Assembly (NCBI RefSeq): GCF_018140925.1
Contig: NZ_CP073315.1
Span: forward strand, 3,658,001-3,722,000
Length of the DNA: 64,000 nucleotides
Reading direction: 5' to 3'
Source: Psychrobacillus sp. INOP01
GTDB taxonomy: Bacteria > Bacillota > Bacilli > Bacillales_A > Planococcaceae
Positions 63,747 through 64,000 of this stretch are shown here, piece after piece. Within the stretch, counting starts at the first letter, position 1, and every line of letters begins with the position of its first letter. The position numbers and the translations under genes were made by a program. The notes under the pieces are model-generated. The model did no database searches, had not been told where the DNA came from, and was given only the letters and a program-made list of their open reading frames with translations.

Positions 63747-64000
63747 AATCTTCCTCCTTCTAATCTAACGAGAAAGAAAACAATCAACATGATTAACCTG
63801 GATGTAGAAGGATACAAGTCATAACTCTCTACTGCCTTTTATAATTTTCAATTTAACAGGAAAGAATTCATTTTGAATAACCTTCTATATATTCATTTTT
63901 TATTAGAATACATAGGATATGGACAATTCTAGAATGAAAACCACAATGACTTTTGAGATAACCAATGAGTAAAAAGTTGTTGAAGGGAGAAAGGGTGTTT

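Overview
The window is AT-rich DNA from a low-GC, endospore-forming Gram-positive bacterium. Strong AGGAGG-type ribosome binding sites, frequent TTG/GTG starts, a T-box leader and FMN riboswitches all fit Bacillales. Spore genes (dpaA, dpaB, ymxH, spoVS, a SpoIIIE-type translocase) and a gene order close to the Bacillus subtilis mlpA-to-ymcA region point the same way. A Planococcaceae/Caryophanaceae genus such as Psychrobacillus, Sporosarcina or Lysinibacillus is my inference; no rRNA or marker comparison was possible.

Left part (1-33.3 kb), core chromosome, all on the + strand: end of mlpA; ymxH-dpaA-dpaB-asd-dapA (dipicolinate/lysine); rnjB (RNase J2); the SpoIIIE/FtsK translocase; a GntR regulator followed by a BMP lipoprotein and ABC nucleoside importer (nupN/O/P/Q-like); ymfF-ymfH-ymfI (linked to EF-P modification); ymfK; a RodZ-like protein; pgsA; cinA; recA with a LexA box; rny; ymdB; spoVS; korA-korB; miaB-ymcA. 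Compared with B. subtilis from memory, dapG, tepA, ymfJ, pbpX and the cotE-mutS continuation are absent from their usual places.

Right part (33.4-64 kb), accessory: a TAXI-type TRAP transporter; an ABC-like/LytTR fusion regulator with its ABC exporter; an MFS transporter; SelO; a YitT protein; an SDR-MarR pair; a shortened riboflavin operon (ribE-ribB-ribH) behind three tandem FMN riboswitches; a DUF3889 protein; a zinc alcohol dehydrogenase and an SDR; an HpaB-like monooxygenase; a T-box-controlled, eukaryote-like IleRS; a P-loop kinase; an ECF sigma/anti-sigma pair on the - strand; a LysM protein; an RCK_C membrane protein; a GMC oxidoreductase remnant; and an M48 membrane protease.

Two non-coding signals stand out. 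First, the triple FMN riboswitch consists of near-identical units of about 247 bp. Second, a dispersed, structured intergenic element occurs six times (about 541, 7079, 24088, 27728, 30832 and 41229). It is always on the + strand and downstream of a gene end. Its hairpins are preserved between copies by compensatory changes, and three copies end in a terminator-like hairpin with a T run. A smaller inverted-repeat element lies at 5186-5327, and a decayed copy of the ileS 3' end lies at about 60326-60440.
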